Below, piece by piece: positions 39,092-49,600 of a stretch of 64,000 nt of DNA. A model generated the notes under the pieces. That model ran no database searches. It worked only from the letters and a program-made list of their open reading frames with translations, and had not been told where the DNA came from. This DNA is from an uncultured Rhizobium sp. (GTDB taxonomy: Bacteria > Pseudomonadota > Alphaproteobacteria > Rhizobiales > Rhizobiaceae). The stretch spans positions 62,001 through 126,000 of the forward strand of contig CAMFIF010000001.1 in NCBI GenBank assembly GCA_945952415.1, in the 5' to 3' direction. How positions within the stretch are numbered: the first letter of the stretch is position 1; each line of letters begins with the position of its first letter. The position numbers and the translations under genes are program-made.

Positions 39092-40456
39092 TCAATGGCA
39101 GCCCCGGGCGTCCTCGATCCTCTCGATCACGCAGGCATCGGGAAGGGCTTCCGGATCGGGCGAAACGGCCAGCACGATGAAATCCGCGGGCTTTGGAAAA
39201 ACCGTCTTCAGCCGCTGGTCGACGGTTGCTGCCGTCACCTTGTCGAGCACCGCGGAATAGGTGAGACCGAGATCCACCGGCTGCCCTTCGAGGAGCGCGG
39301 AAAGCGTCACGTCGGATAGCGCAGAGGGATTTTTCAGCAGTTCCTGCGCCATGGAGACATGATCCGCTTTGAGCGCTGTGATATCCTTTTGCAGACCCTG
39401 GCTCCTGAAGGCTGCATAGGCCTGATGAACGGCGGTTTCCGCAGCGGAAAGCTTGGCTGTTTCGATCTCGCCGGAGAAGATCAGGAAGCGATAGTCCTGC
39501 GTATAGGAATCCAGGCCGGCACCGAAACCATAGGCAGCGCGCAGCTGGGTGCGGACCGCATCGAAAAGCACGCTCTGGTCCGATCCGCCGAGCGCCGTTG
39601 CAAGCACCATATCCTCGATCGTACTTCCCTCCCGCGCCGGTGGCAGCGGGGCCAGAAGCGTGAGCGTGCTCGTCTTCGCGCTTGGTACATGCAGGAGAAT
39701 GCGCCGCGGCTCGAAGCGGGCGGCGGGCTTCTTTGGCGGGCTCTGGCCGCTGCTCCGCGGCAGCCCGGCCATGAGCGAGTCCACGGTTTCGCCTGCCTGC
39801 TGCGCATCCAGATCCCCGGCAATCACGATCTTGGCCGTATCGCTGAGGAGAACGGCCTTGTGCCAGTGAACGAGGTCATCCCGCCGCGCCGCCGTAATCT
39901 GGCTGGCTGGATCGAGCGATAGCGCCTGCCGGAGCGGCACATCGCCGAAAATCGCCCAGCGGAGGGCCGAAAATCCCATATTGGCCGGCTGTGCCGAAGC
40001 CTCGGCAATGTTCACGGCAAGACCCTGCTTTATGCGGTCGAGCCACCCGTCATCGAGGCTCGGCGCACTGAGATGGGCATGGGCGATTTCCACCGCCTCG
40101 GAAAGATGCTCCTTGGGCACCGTCAGCGAACCGATGACGAAATCCGGCGACACCGCGAGCCGGCCTTCCGCCTTCATGTCGGCGAAGCGCTCGACCACCA
40201 GGCCCGGCTTGTAGCCTTCCGCCCCGCCAGAGAGGATCAGGTCCCGCGCCAGATAGGGCACCGCCTGGTTGGCATGGTCCTGATAGGCCCAGTCCGTCGG
40301 CCAGGCGATCCGGATGGCCACTTCATGGGCTCCCGGAACGAAAAGGCGGATATAATCCCGTCCCTGCGGACTTTTCTCCGTCGCAACACCCGCTTGCGGT
40401 CCGGAGCAGCCGGCAAGGACGAGGAGGGCAAGGAGCAGGGGAAACAGCGTCCTCAT
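39092..40456 (-). CDS. M16-family peptidase-like lipoprotein without the catalytic motif
   Basis: A 454-aa protein with a lipoprotein signal (LLALLVLAGCSGPQAG; lipobox LAGC) and two M16-type domains. The HxxEH zinc motif of active M16 peptidases is absent, as in the beta/regulatory subunits of such pairs. It overlaps the upstream M16 gene by 4 bp, so the two are probably made together as a complex at the membrane or in the periplasm. The ATG at 40456 is used because it places the signal peptide at the N-terminus. Confidence 0.83.
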   Translation of the reverse strand: MRTLFPLLLALLVLAGCSGPQAGVATEKSPQGRDYIRLFVPGAHEVAIRIAWPTDWAYQDHANQAVPYLARDLILSGGAEGYKPGLVVERFADMKAEGRLAVSPDFVIGSLTVPKEHLSEAVEIAHAHLSAPSLDDGWLDRIKQGLAVNIAEASAQPANMGFSALRWAIFGDVPLRQALSLDPASQITAARRDDLVHWHKAVLLSDTAKIVIAGDLDAQQAGETVDSLMAGLPRSSGQSPPKKPAARFEPRRILLHVPSAKTSTLTLLAPLPPAREGSTIEDMVLATALGGSDQSVLFDAVRTQLRAAYGFGAGLDSYTQDYRFLIFSGEIETAKLSAAETAVHQAYAAFRSQGLQKDITALKADHVSMAQELLKNPSALSDVTLSALLEGQPVDLGLTYSAVLDKVTAATVDQRLKTVFPKPADFIVLAVSPDPEALPDACVIERIEDARGCH

Positions 40457-41730
40457 GGAGATGGATCCTTTCCGATGAAACCGATGGCGGTGCGGCCGGG
40501 GCCCGCAAGCGCCGAAAGCAGTGTTTCTATGGCTGTCCGGCTGAGCCGCGCATCGAAGCCGCGGAGGTCGGCGGGCGGTTTGGCTGGCCGAAGGCCAAGT
40601 GCCCGGTTGACCACGTAACGGGCCATCCAATCCGTCTGCGCCTGCGGGTCCGTTCCGTCCGGTATCTCGCCTGAACGGCGCGCCCGCACCCGCTGATAGG
40701 TAGCCGCCGGAATGCCCGAGGCCGAAGCGGCAAGCGTTGCTTCGAAGGCATCACGCAGGCGATTGAAGCCGATGCCCTTGTCGGGCTCGGCAACGAACCG
40801 CAACTCCACATGCCGCTCGTCGAGGGGCGCGATATCGAGCGCGAAACTCTTGGCAATGAAGCTCTCGAAGCGGAGGGGGCCGGCAATGCCGCCCGGCAGA
40901 TTCGTATCGAGCGTCGACCGAAGCAGCTGGCATTGCTGCTCCAGAAAGTCGAAATCCACGGGCTCGGCAAGGGTAACGACCCGCCGCCAGATCATGCGCG
41001 GCGCATAGCGGGGCTCCGTTTCGGAAAAGATCCGCGTGACCGGGGCCCCGAGGGCAATTGGAGCCGGGGGCGGTGGCGGCGGGCCGGCGAGATCGGGAAA
41101 GCCCACCTCCTTCATCGCCGCCAGCACCTTGCTTTCGCTTACATTTCCGGTCACCACGATCCGAACCGCCTCGGGCCGGTGGCTGGCGTCGTGGAAGGCT
41201 TTCGCATCCTCAAGCCGCAGAGAGCGGATCATCTCCGGCGTACCGAGGATCGATTGCCCCCGCGGATTGCCCTCGAAGAGAAAGGCATCCATCTCTTCGG
41301 AAATCTGCACATCCGGCTGTCCGACGCCGCGCAACTCATATTCGCGGATCAGGATGTCGCGCTCTCCAAGCCCCATCGGCGTCGGCACGGAGAGCGGCCT
41401 GAAAACGGTGGCGAGCTTGTCGAGCAGGATGGAAAGATCCTCCGGCTTGCCGGAAATCCAGTAGGCAATGCTCTCGGCGGAAGTTGTCGCATTGGTATGC
41501 CGGCCATCCGGCCCGCTGCCCTGCCCGATATTCGGAAGCCAGGTGAGATGTTCGATATAATGGCCAAGCGCCCGCGGTTCGGCGGTGTTGGCAAAAACGG
41601 CGTAAAGAACGACATCCCCCGGTGTGGTGATGACAGTCAGCCGCTCCGGCGCGCGGTGCTGGGCGACCCAGAAATAAAGAGCGCCGATGGCGAGAATGAC
41701 GAAGGGCAACAGGTCTTTCAGCAATTTCAT
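40453..41730 (-). CDS. M16-family zinc metallopeptidase, membrane-anchored
   Basis: A 425-aa protein with one N-terminal hydrophobic helix (residues ~5-22) that acts as an anchor or signal, and the inverted zinc motif HYIEH (H57, E60, H61) in ALGHYIEHLTW. It is the catalytic partner of the downstream inactive M16 lipoprotein. Substrate unknown; rhizobial M16 pairs are thought to process peptides in the cell envelope. The operon has an AT-rich upstream region with a 15-bp palindrome. Confidence 0.85.
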   Translation of the reverse strand: MKLLKDLLPFVILAIGALYFWVAQHRAPERLTVITTPGDVVLYAVFANTAEPRALGHYIEHLTWLPNIGQGSGPDGRHTNATTSAESIAYWISGKPEDLSILLDKLATVFRPLSVPTPMGLGERDILIREYELRGVGQPDVQISEEMDAFLFEGNPRGQSILGTPEMIRSLRLEDAKAFHDASHRPEAVRIVVTGNVSESKVLAAMKEVGFPDLAGPPPPPPAPIALGAPVTRIFSETEPRYAPRMIWRRVVTLAEPVDFDFLEQQCQLLRSTLDTNLPGGIAGPLRFESFIAKSFALDIAPLDERHVELRFVAEPDKGIGFNRLRDAFEATLAASASGIPAATYQRVRARRSGEIPDGTDPQAQTDWMARYVVNRALGLRPAKPPADLRGFDARLSRTAIETLLSALAGPGRTAIGFIGKDPSP

Positions 41731-41907
41731 GAAGAGCGCCTGAAACGAAGGGAAAACAAGACATCCCCTTCCCGCGGCGCATCTTGCGGCCTCGGGACGG
41801 CACGCCTCATGCGTGCGGGGGAACGAAATTCGCGGAATTCAGTCTTTCATCCGGCCGATCCGCGACCGGCGCCAGGCCGGAAAATATGATTTATAATTAA
41901 TTTAGAG

Positions 41908-41922
41908 ATTCTTAATAAGAAT
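41908..41922. promoter_or_regulatory. AT-rich palindrome upstream of the M16 operon
   Basis: ATTCTTAATAAGAAT is a perfect palindrome around one base, 178 bp upstream of the leftward M16 gene, embedded in an AT-rich stretch (41887-41925). Iron-responsive Irr/RirA sites in rhizobia have similar composition, but the match to either consensus is weak. Confidence 0.35.
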
Positions 41923-42744
41923 AACGACGTCCCGCTGCCAAAGTCAACGCCCATTCGAGGGAAGATGCAGTGTAAGTCGCAACGGAACGCACGCCAGTCA
42001 CCGCAAGGCGCGTCGCCGGACCACAGGGCAATCATCAACGATGCGGAAGGGGGGCTGGCGGATCAAACAATCCGTCGCGAGCCCTCTTTCTTTGCCCGAT
42101 AACAGGGTGTTTCAGGGAAGGTAATGACTGCCAAGATCATCGTCGTCTGATTGTCCGTCGACCCCTCATTGGTAGACAACAATCAAGTGGCCATTCGAGC
42201 GTTCGCATAAACAGGCAATCCAGGGATATCCGAGAAACGGGCCGCCCCGGCTGGCAACAAGAAATCACAACCCACCGGCGCGCCCTTGCCAAAAAACCAA
42301 CTTCACCTGATGGTAGGCAGCCTATGGTGATTGCAAAATTGCAGCGCTGATGTCCGTTTTGCTTCCACCAGCAAGGAAGAGAAGACACAGGGCCGGCCTC
42401 ATCTGGGCCGAGGCAGACAGTTATTTACCGAGTGACGGACCGCTGTTCGTGAATGTAAGCGTGATTGATGTTGATCTCGTTTTGGGCAAGGTGAGACGCG
42501 CAAAAGTGTTTCTGGCCCTCGTGTCTGCGATCCGGAAATGGGCAGCGTGCCTCAATGCCAGTCATAGTCTTGTCCATGTGACAACGGGTACTGACTTAGC
42601 GCCGACAGATCGATTGATGAATGCCGCAGGCGACAGATTAATAGGTAGGGCATATGAAGCAGGTTAATCAGAAATTATCCAGGAGGAATATTATTGTAAT
42701 TATGATGTTATCATTCCCGACACTATCATTGAGTTGTGAACTAT
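41923..42744. other. Gene-poor region at the left edge of the CRISPR segment
   Basis: About 820 bp in which no convincing gene was recognised. A 105-codon rightward frame (42350-42667) and an 83-codon leftward frame (42137-42388) overlap and resemble no family I know. The last ~100 bp are strongly AT-rich, unlike the GC-rich genes to the left, which marks the transition into the accessory segment. Confidence 0.5.
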
Positions 42745-42773
42745 TTGAGAATTTAAGCAAAAATAGATACGTT
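42745..42773 (+). promoter_or_regulatory. Candidate CRISPR array promoter
   Basis: TTGAGA (42745-42750) and TACGTT (42768-42773) are spaced by exactly 17 bp. Transcription would start near 42780, just before the first repeat at 42789, in the sense that makes crRNAs complementary to the tracrRNA anti-repeat. The tracrRNA and cas9 promoters have similar -10 boxes. Confidence 0.5.
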
Positions 42774-42788
42774 CAACATTGCGATTAT

Positions 42789-45266
42789 TATGCGGCTGGA
42801 CCGTGAATTCTGATCTGATAGGCTAAATGGCAATCGTCGGCATCGGCGCGCTCCGTTGCGGCTGGACCGTGAATTCTGATCTGATAGGCTTGCCGGCAGC
42901 GTTTTCGTCCGGCAGAAGCTGTTGCGGCTGGACCGTGAATTCTGATCTGATAGGCTGGAAAAATGGAGCGGCGCCTTTTGTCCTGTGTTGCGGCTGGACC
43001 GTGAATTCTGATCTGATAGGCTCATGCTTCGTCGGTCCCGCATTCGCATTTCGTTGCGGCTGGACCGTGAATTCTGATCTGATAGGCTACCGTCTCCGTA
43101 GACAAGGGGTAGAACGCGGTTGCGGCTGGACCGTGAATTCTGATCTGATAGGCTGGCGGATTACATGCGCGTCAAACGGCTGATGTTGCGGCTGGACCGT
43201 GAATTCTGATCTGATAGGCTCCGCACGTCGTCGAGGTGAAACGCAATCGCGTTGCGGCTGGACCGTGAATTCTGATCTGATAGGCTGCATTCGGCCGGAG
43301 GCTGGATGGCCATTCCGTTGCGGCTGGACCGTGAATTCTGATCTGATAGGCTGCCGTCACATTGAGCGCGGCGTCTGCATGAGTTGCGGCTGGACCGTGA
43401 ATTCTGATCTGATAGGCTATTGCGGCTTTCGGTAAACTGGGCCGCATAGTTGCGGCTGGACCGTGAATTCTGATCTGATAGGCTGGTGACGGAGATCGAG
43501 AACCTGCTGTTGCAGTTGCGGCTGGACCGTGAATTCTGATCTGATAGGCTTCAGGGGCCCCAGGGGCCTGCCGGCCCCGCGTTGCGGCTGGACCGTGAAT
43601 TCTGATCTGATAGGCTCGAGAAGCTGGCGTAGAGAAGAGCGCCCACGTTGCGGCTGGACCGTGAATTCTGATCTGATAGGCTAGGAAGAACGCCGGCTCG
43701 CTGAAATGCGTAGTTGCGGCTGGACCGTGAATTCTGATCTGATAGGCTATCAGCGAGCCGTGCTGTGGTTGATTCGCAGTTGCGGCTGGACCGTGAATTC
43801 TGATCTGATAGGCTTACGGTGAAGGAGCTGGCCGCGAGCCGCTGGTTGCGGCTGGACCGTGAATTCTGATCTGATAGGCTCGCAAGCCCCTGCTCGGCGG
43901 TGAGGTCTCCGTTGCGGCTGGACCGTGAATTCTGATCTGATAGGCTCCGTGGCTGATGATCACGACGGGATCGCCCGTTGCGGCTGGACCGTGAATTCTG
44001 ATCTGATAGGCTGAATGTGCCCTCATCCGGCCTGGTTTCCCTGTTGCGGCTGGACCGTGAATTCTGATCTGATAGGCTCCTTACGCGAGCCATCAGCGAA
44101 CTGCACCTGTTGCGGCTGGACCGTGAATTCTGATCTGATAGGCTCACGCCAATGTCGCAGCGTACGAACCGGGAGTTGCGGCTGGACCGTGAATTCTGAT
44201 CTGATAGGCTCGCAAAACAGTTCATCTACTCCTGCAAACCGTTGCGGCTGGACCGTGAATTCTGATCTGATAGGCTCCGCAGCGCTCGCAAAAGCGCTCG
44301 ATCACCGTTGCGGCTGGACCGTGAATTCTGATCTGATAGGCTTGCCCGGCAATGTCATCTCCTCGACGTTTTGTTGCGGCTGGACCGTGAATTCTGATCT
44401 GATAGGCTAAGAAAGCGGCGCTAATGCCTGAACCATATGTTGCGGCTGGACCGTGAATTCTGATCTGATAGGCTGGCACGACATATCATGATGTGGATGG
44501 ACATGTTGCGGCTGGACCGTGAATTCTGATCTGATAGGCTGAATGCCAAATTTGGCGTAGTTATCCGCAAGTTGCGGCTGGACCGTGAATTCTGATCTGA
44601 TAGGCTTTATCGGATGGTGGTTCCGCATTTTCCGCCGTTGCGGCTGGACCGTGAATTCTGATCTGATAGGCTTTGCTTTCGAGGATGGTCAGATAGGTGA
44701 GGGTTGCGGCTGGACCGTGAATTCTGATCTGATAGGCTCGACAGGAACAACCGCATCAATGCCACCTAGTTGCGGCTGGACCGTGAATTCTGATCTGATA
44801 GGCTCCGGGCTTCCCTTTTTTACACTTCGCGCACGTTGCGGCTGGACCGTGAATTCTGATCTGATAGGCTACCATGGATGACAACCACATTCACCACACT
44901 GTTGCGGCTGGACCGTGAATTCTGATCTGATAGGCTCGCAGCCGGTGGCTGTAACGCCGCTGGAATGTTGCGGCTGGACCGTGAATTCTGATCTGATAGG
45001 CTCATGCGCCAGTTTGCGTGTTCATAACATATGTTGCGGCTGGACCGTGAATTCTGATCTGATAGGCTCCGCGCCTCGGCATAGGTAGCAGCGCCCCCGT
45101 TGCGGCTGGACCGTGAATTCTGATCTGATAGGCTCCCGGAAATGCGTGCCATGGGCATCGGGACGTTGCGGCTGGACCGTGAATTCTGATCTGATAGGCT
45201 GTCGCCGTTCTTTTCCATGCGGCGCCACAGGTTGCGGCTGGACCGTGAATTCTGATCTGATAGGCT
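42789..45266 (+). CRISPR. Type II-C CRISPR array, 38 repeats and 37 spacers
   Basis: A 36-bp repeat begins GTTGCGGCTGGACC and ends TGATCTGATAGGCT. Repeats start every 66 bp without exception (42789, 42855 ... 45231), so every spacer is 30 bp. The first repeat has TA in place of the initial GT; all others look identical. The plus strand is the crRNA sense, since it pairs with the tracrRNA anti-repeat at 50279-50308. The array runs toward, and converges on, the leftward cas9-cas1-cas2 operon. Spacers look unrelated to each other; targets were not searched. Confidence 0.99.
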
Positions 45267-45275
45267 TTGGTACTG

Positions 45276-45310
45276 TCGGCAATCTCCTGATTTTAAAGGG
45301 AGATTGCCGA
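45276..45310. terminator. 12-bp hairpin between array end and cas2
   Basis: TCGGCAATCTCC (45276-45287) pairs perfectly with GGAGATTGCCGA (45299-45310) around an 11-nt loop. It sits 9 bp after the last repeat and 30 bp after the cas2 stop, where array and cas transcripts converge. There is no U-run on either strand, so it may terminate, stabilise a 3' end or mark the leader. Confidence 0.55.
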
Positions 45311-45339
45311 AGTGGGGCGTCAAAAAAGTGTGTCTTCAT

Positions 45340-45702
45340 CTAAAATAGTGCCAACTGCTCTGGGTTTTTTCGGCGCTTTTGTCGAGCCTGATCGGAGAAC
45401 CGCACGATGTTTTCATACTGGCGATCCGTGAATTGGAAGATGTAAATGTCTCCCCAAGCAGGCAGTGAGGCTTCGATCTGACGGACATAGCTGTCAAATT
45501 GCTCCTTGCCGCTGCAGAAGCGTAAGTAATTGGAAAATTGACTCATTTCGAAACCGATGTCCAATAGAAACTGGCGGAACCGCGTTGCGGCGGCGCGGTG
45601 CGTTTTTGTTTCCACAGGTAAATCAAAGGTAACTAGCATCCACATGATCTGATATCCGCTGAGATGACGGGGTCCATCATTGAACTTTGAAATGCGCGCC
45701 AT
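45340..45702 (-). CDS. cas2: CRISPR-associated endonuclease Cas2
   Basis: A 120-aa ferredoxin-fold protein. The catalytic-site aspartate lies in MLVTFDLPVETK, followed by the dimer core (FRQFLLDIGFEMSQFSNYLRF) and the beta strand WGDIYIFQFTDRQYENI. It works with Cas1 to insert new spacers. The start is chosen at 45702, overlapping the cas1 stop; an internal ATG (MWMLVTFDLP) would give a protein of the usual shorter Cas2 length, so the true start may lie 20 codons downstream. Confidence 0.96.
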   Translation of the reverse strand: MARISKFNDGPRHLSGYQIMWMLVTFDLPVETKTHRAAATRFRQFLLDIGFEMSQFSNYLRFCSGKEQFDSYVRQIEASLPAWGDIYIFQFTDRQYENIVRFSDQARQKRRKNPEQLALF

Positions 45703-46634
45703 TATCCGCCCTCATCAGGGCTCGTCATACCCAGTCCTGCGAGCTCCAGCGGGGTCGGGAGCGAGGGAAGTTCGAGTTCCAGGCATCCCTTTTCAAAGCT
45801 GATGGCGACCGAGTGAACGAAGCGGTTGATGTGAAGCAACAGCGGCGAAATGCCGGCTGTGCCCTGCAGGTCGAAAGTGGAAAGCGATGTCAACTGGCGT
45901 TTGATTGCCGGCGAAAGCGCGACCGGTCCGGCTTTTGCGAGATTGTAGACAAGCTGATCCACCAAAGGACGGAAGGGCTCCATCAGATCATCGGCGAGCG
46001 CGAAGGCATTCGCCCGATTTGAGTGAAAAATACCGGCCGTGGGATGCAGGCCCGATGCACAGATGGCGCGGGAAACAAGCGCGCGTAGCACCGTGTAACC
46101 ATAGTTCAGCAAGGCGTTTACACCGTCGGCATCCTGATCCCGGGCAAATTCAGATCCGAACAAGGCTTTCCAGTAGCGTCGGGCCGCCTGCGCTTCGATG
46201 TTATCCGGATCGCCGGAACGCACCTTGCGAGCGAGCAGGTCGAAGGCGCCGCCCTCCTTGCCATTTGCATGAAGCACATGCCCTTGCAGGCGGATTTTTG
46301 CGGCGATGATTTTTTGCCACATCTGCTTCTGAAGAGGACGGGAAGCATCAATCTGTGCTCTGAGACGCGCGCCCTGTGCATGGTGCCCCTGAAGCGGCCA
46401 GACCACGGAAACTGGCGCATGGTTTGGAGCACATAGAACCACAGGCACATTGCGCTCCGCCATCTGGACAAAGACGTGATTGCTCCAGGTGGTGCCATGC
46501 GCATGAACAATCAGAGCCCCTATATCATCCAGTGCGATGCGGCCGTGCTCCTCACCGGATTTGGTCACGGTGAGAAAACCACGATAAATCGCGAGGTGGA
46601 GGCCATCCGTTGATATGTCCACGATCCTGTCCAT
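45702..46634 (-). CDS. cas1: CRISPR-associated integrase Cas1 (type II)
   Basis: A 310-aa Cas1. Type II features are the N-terminal MDRIVDISTDGLHLAIYRGF, the central NALLNYGYTVLRALVSRAI helix, the catalytic His in LHPTAGIFHSNRAN and the acidic ligand in DDLMEPFRPLVDQ. It forms the spacer-integrating complex with Cas2. It overlaps cas2 and lies 62 bp after cas9, so the three genes make one operon in the minimal II-C set (no csn2 or cas4). Confidence 0.97.
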   Translation of the reverse strand: MDRIVDISTDGLHLAIYRGFLTVTKSGEEHGRIALDDIGALIVHAHGTTWSNHVFVQMAERNVPVVLCAPNHAPVSVVWPLQGHHAQGARLRAQIDASRPLQKQMWQKIIAAKIRLQGHVLHANGKEGGAFDLLARKVRSGDPDNIEAQAARRYWKALFGSEFARDQDADGVNALLNYGYTVLRALVSRAICASGLHPTAGIFHSNRANAFALADDLMEPFRPLVDQLVYNLAKAGPVALSPAIKRQLTSLSTFDLQGTAGISPLLLHINRFVHSVAISFEKGCLELELPSLPTPLELAGLGMTSPDEGG

Positions 46635-46696
46635 GCAGACAGGATCGCAGGTATAGCTGAATCAATTATGAATTGCTTTTGTAGGAAGTTCTAAAT

Positions 46697-49600
46697 TCAG
46701 GATTTGTGCTTGCGGGGTTTCCTCGGCATTGTGGATTGGTCCAGAGGGCCGGGGTCCAGAATGCGCCCCGTCTCGTCGACGCGCACTTGTCGGCACTTCG
46801 CCTCTCGCAATCCATTGGCGCTCCGAACAAAGTATGAAAACGGATCGTTCTTGTCGGCGTCTCGAGCTTTGAGGCTGCCGCTCTCACGATGAGGGGCGAA
46901 GTAGATGCGCCCGTCCCCGACGAATTTCACCACACGGGCAATGGTCAAACCATCCTTCGGATGGTCATACGCCACCATATCATTTTGTTGCAGGCGCAGC
47001 ACACGACGCGCTGTGGGGTTAGCCTGATGGATAGCGGAGCGCCAACCCGGTTGATGGGCATGAAACATGCTCACGACGTCGCTATGCCACTTGCCGTCGA
47101 GCGTTTCCCAGACGTCATAGCGATAATTGGCATCACCCTTATACCCTTTGTAGGCGTTTCCGTCCGCATCCGTGACAGGAATGAGAGAAACGGTTTCTTG
47201 CATCCGCACACGCCGGATACCCCTGAATTTCGGATGGCTTTGGCGAAACAAAAGCAAGGCTTCCTGAATCGCTTTTTTATCCGTCAACCCATCGAGCGCA
47301 GTAAACAGCTCCCGCTGCAGTTCCTCATCGCGGATCGAGGTCAGGTCCTTTGGTTCCAATGACAGGAAAGGCTTGCGGCGCACGGCAACGGGCCTACCTT
47401 CCCTATCCTTTCCAAAGCCATAGGCTGTATCGTTATGAAGACGTCCGGCTGTCTGGCCGCGTCCAGTGGCATTTCCCGAGCGGGAAACTGTGCCATGATC
47501 GGACTTGTGGCTGACGATGATGCCGCTCACTGCCTTTTGCAGATCTTCACGAAAACCGGGCCAGGGCGGATTATCTGCGACCATCCGTTTCACCAGATTG
47601 TCGAGATCGGCATCCTCCATCCGTCCGGAGGCTGTGGCGATGCGCTGCAGAAGGTGACGGGTAGTTACCCCGATCACTGCGGCATCGATTGCATGATGCC
47701 GATGGTCCTTGCGGTTCTTTTCCTTTGCCGCGCCACCAAGCTCATGATCAGGCAGCAGATTGTTCAAACCCCAGTTCCGCCGTAGCATTTCCGTGAGACG
47801 GCCGGGCGAGACGATAACATGGTTGTGCTTTGAAAGTTCGCCGTAGCGGTCCACTTCTTCTGAAGGATAAAGACAGCCAAGATATTCCGCCGCCATGCGC
47901 GCGAGATATTGCGTATCCACCAGTTGACGGGCGAGAAAGCCACCTTCTGCTTCGAAACGCTGCATGGCGTCGGCGGCGAAGCGCCAGCGCTTGTTTTTCG
48001 GCAGTCGTGCGGCGCGGGCAACGATCGCGTCATAATCTGCCTGCCATTCCGTCACCTCCGCCGGTGCGCGGTTGCGCTTCACCCGGTTTGCAGAGCGAAG
48101 GCATAAAATGCGGTTCGCCTGGCTGTCATCCAGCGTCCGGGACCAGGGCAGGATATGGTCGATCTCGACCTCGTCGGAAAACAGCATCGAAATGCTGATC
48201 GCCTTGCCGGTATAGATGCAGACACGGTCTTCGGGCTTCGCCGGGTTAAGCTCTTCCCAGAGCTTCAGCAACATCCGGTTTTCGCCATTATCCTTCTGCT
48301 TGAGCTCCTCCAGAATGCGAGACCGCCGCTCCGCGTCCCGGGTGTTTCGGGCAATCTCGCGGTTTTTCTCGGCCCTCTGCAGGTCGGAAAGCGGAAGATC
48401 GCGGGCCAGTTCCACGGTGATTTTTCCCGGCTTTCCATGCCGCTTGATCAGCCGGTTCACCAGACGGCGCAACTGATTGAGGCCGATATGGACGGTGGGG
48501 TTGGTGATCCGGCCGCGATAAAGGTCATAACCCACCGGCGGGGCGCGATCCTTGCCGTCGCGAAAATGATTGAGCACCAGCTCCCGGCCCTCCTCGCTCA
48601 TGTCCAGCGGATTGCCGGAACCCGGTGGAATGTGACGCTCTAGGATTTCCTGATAGGGCGGCAGAAAGGGCTCACCTTCCCCGTCGTAACCAAGCTGCGC
48701 ATGGTCATAGCCACAGGCCTCTGCTGCTGCCGCCTCCGTAACGACCGACTTCTTCAGTACCTCGAGAAGATTGGCAAGCGCGGAAGCCCCATACCGGCCA
48801 TAGCCATCCGGCAGCCGGCAATTGGAAATCGCATCCGCCTGTTCGCCGGTGATCGAAAACTCCTGTTCGATCCAGCGATAGAGTGCATCCGGATTTTCCT
48901 CATTGCGCAAACGATTTATGATGCGCCACTGCTCGTCGCGGGAAAAAAGGCTCCAGCGATTACCAAAACGCTTCTTGTCGGCAAGGGAGGCATACACCTC
49001 GTCGCCCTTGAGTTTCAGGCGACTGTCGCTCTCCTTGTTGAAACGGATATCCCGCGCAAGCTTCAGATCCTTGCGCAGCTTGGAAAACGCGATTTCACGG
49101 GCGCTGCGCAACAGGCTGATCAGCGTGTCGCGCTCTCCAAGCGTCAGTTTCCGTTTGCTTTGATCGGGCAGAACCAGTTCCAGTTCGTTCACTTCCTTAT
49201 AGAGGCGAAATTCCTGAAACAGCGGGTGCGCCTTCGCAAGGCGCTCTTCCAACGGGTTTAGTGCACATCGACCGATTCTCGGCTTTTTCAACGGGCGCTG
49301 GTAGAAAATGATGCGGAACAGATGATCCCGGCGTTCGTCTGTCATGATCTGCGGATAGTGCTGCGCCTGCGCGTTCCAGATGGCCAGGAATTCCGCTTCC
49401 AGAAGAGAGCGGTCCGGATAAAAGATGTAGCCTTCGGAGGTCAGCGCATCAGACCCTGCGCGCAGCCGCGCGACCAGACCGGACTCGCGCCGCATGGCGA
49501 GATATTCGCCATAGGTCCGTGCATGGCTCTTGCGGATCTCCGCATGCAGCTCCCGCACGCCGGTAGCGATCTTGCCGAGATCATTGTCTTTGCGATCCGT

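Noticed and set aside
42827..45343. Frames with repeated peptides (CGWTVNSDLIG on the plus strand, SLSDQNSRSSRN on the minus strand)
   Set aside because: They are translations of the 36-bp CRISPR repeat; the 66-bp period is a multiple of three, so frames stay open by chance.
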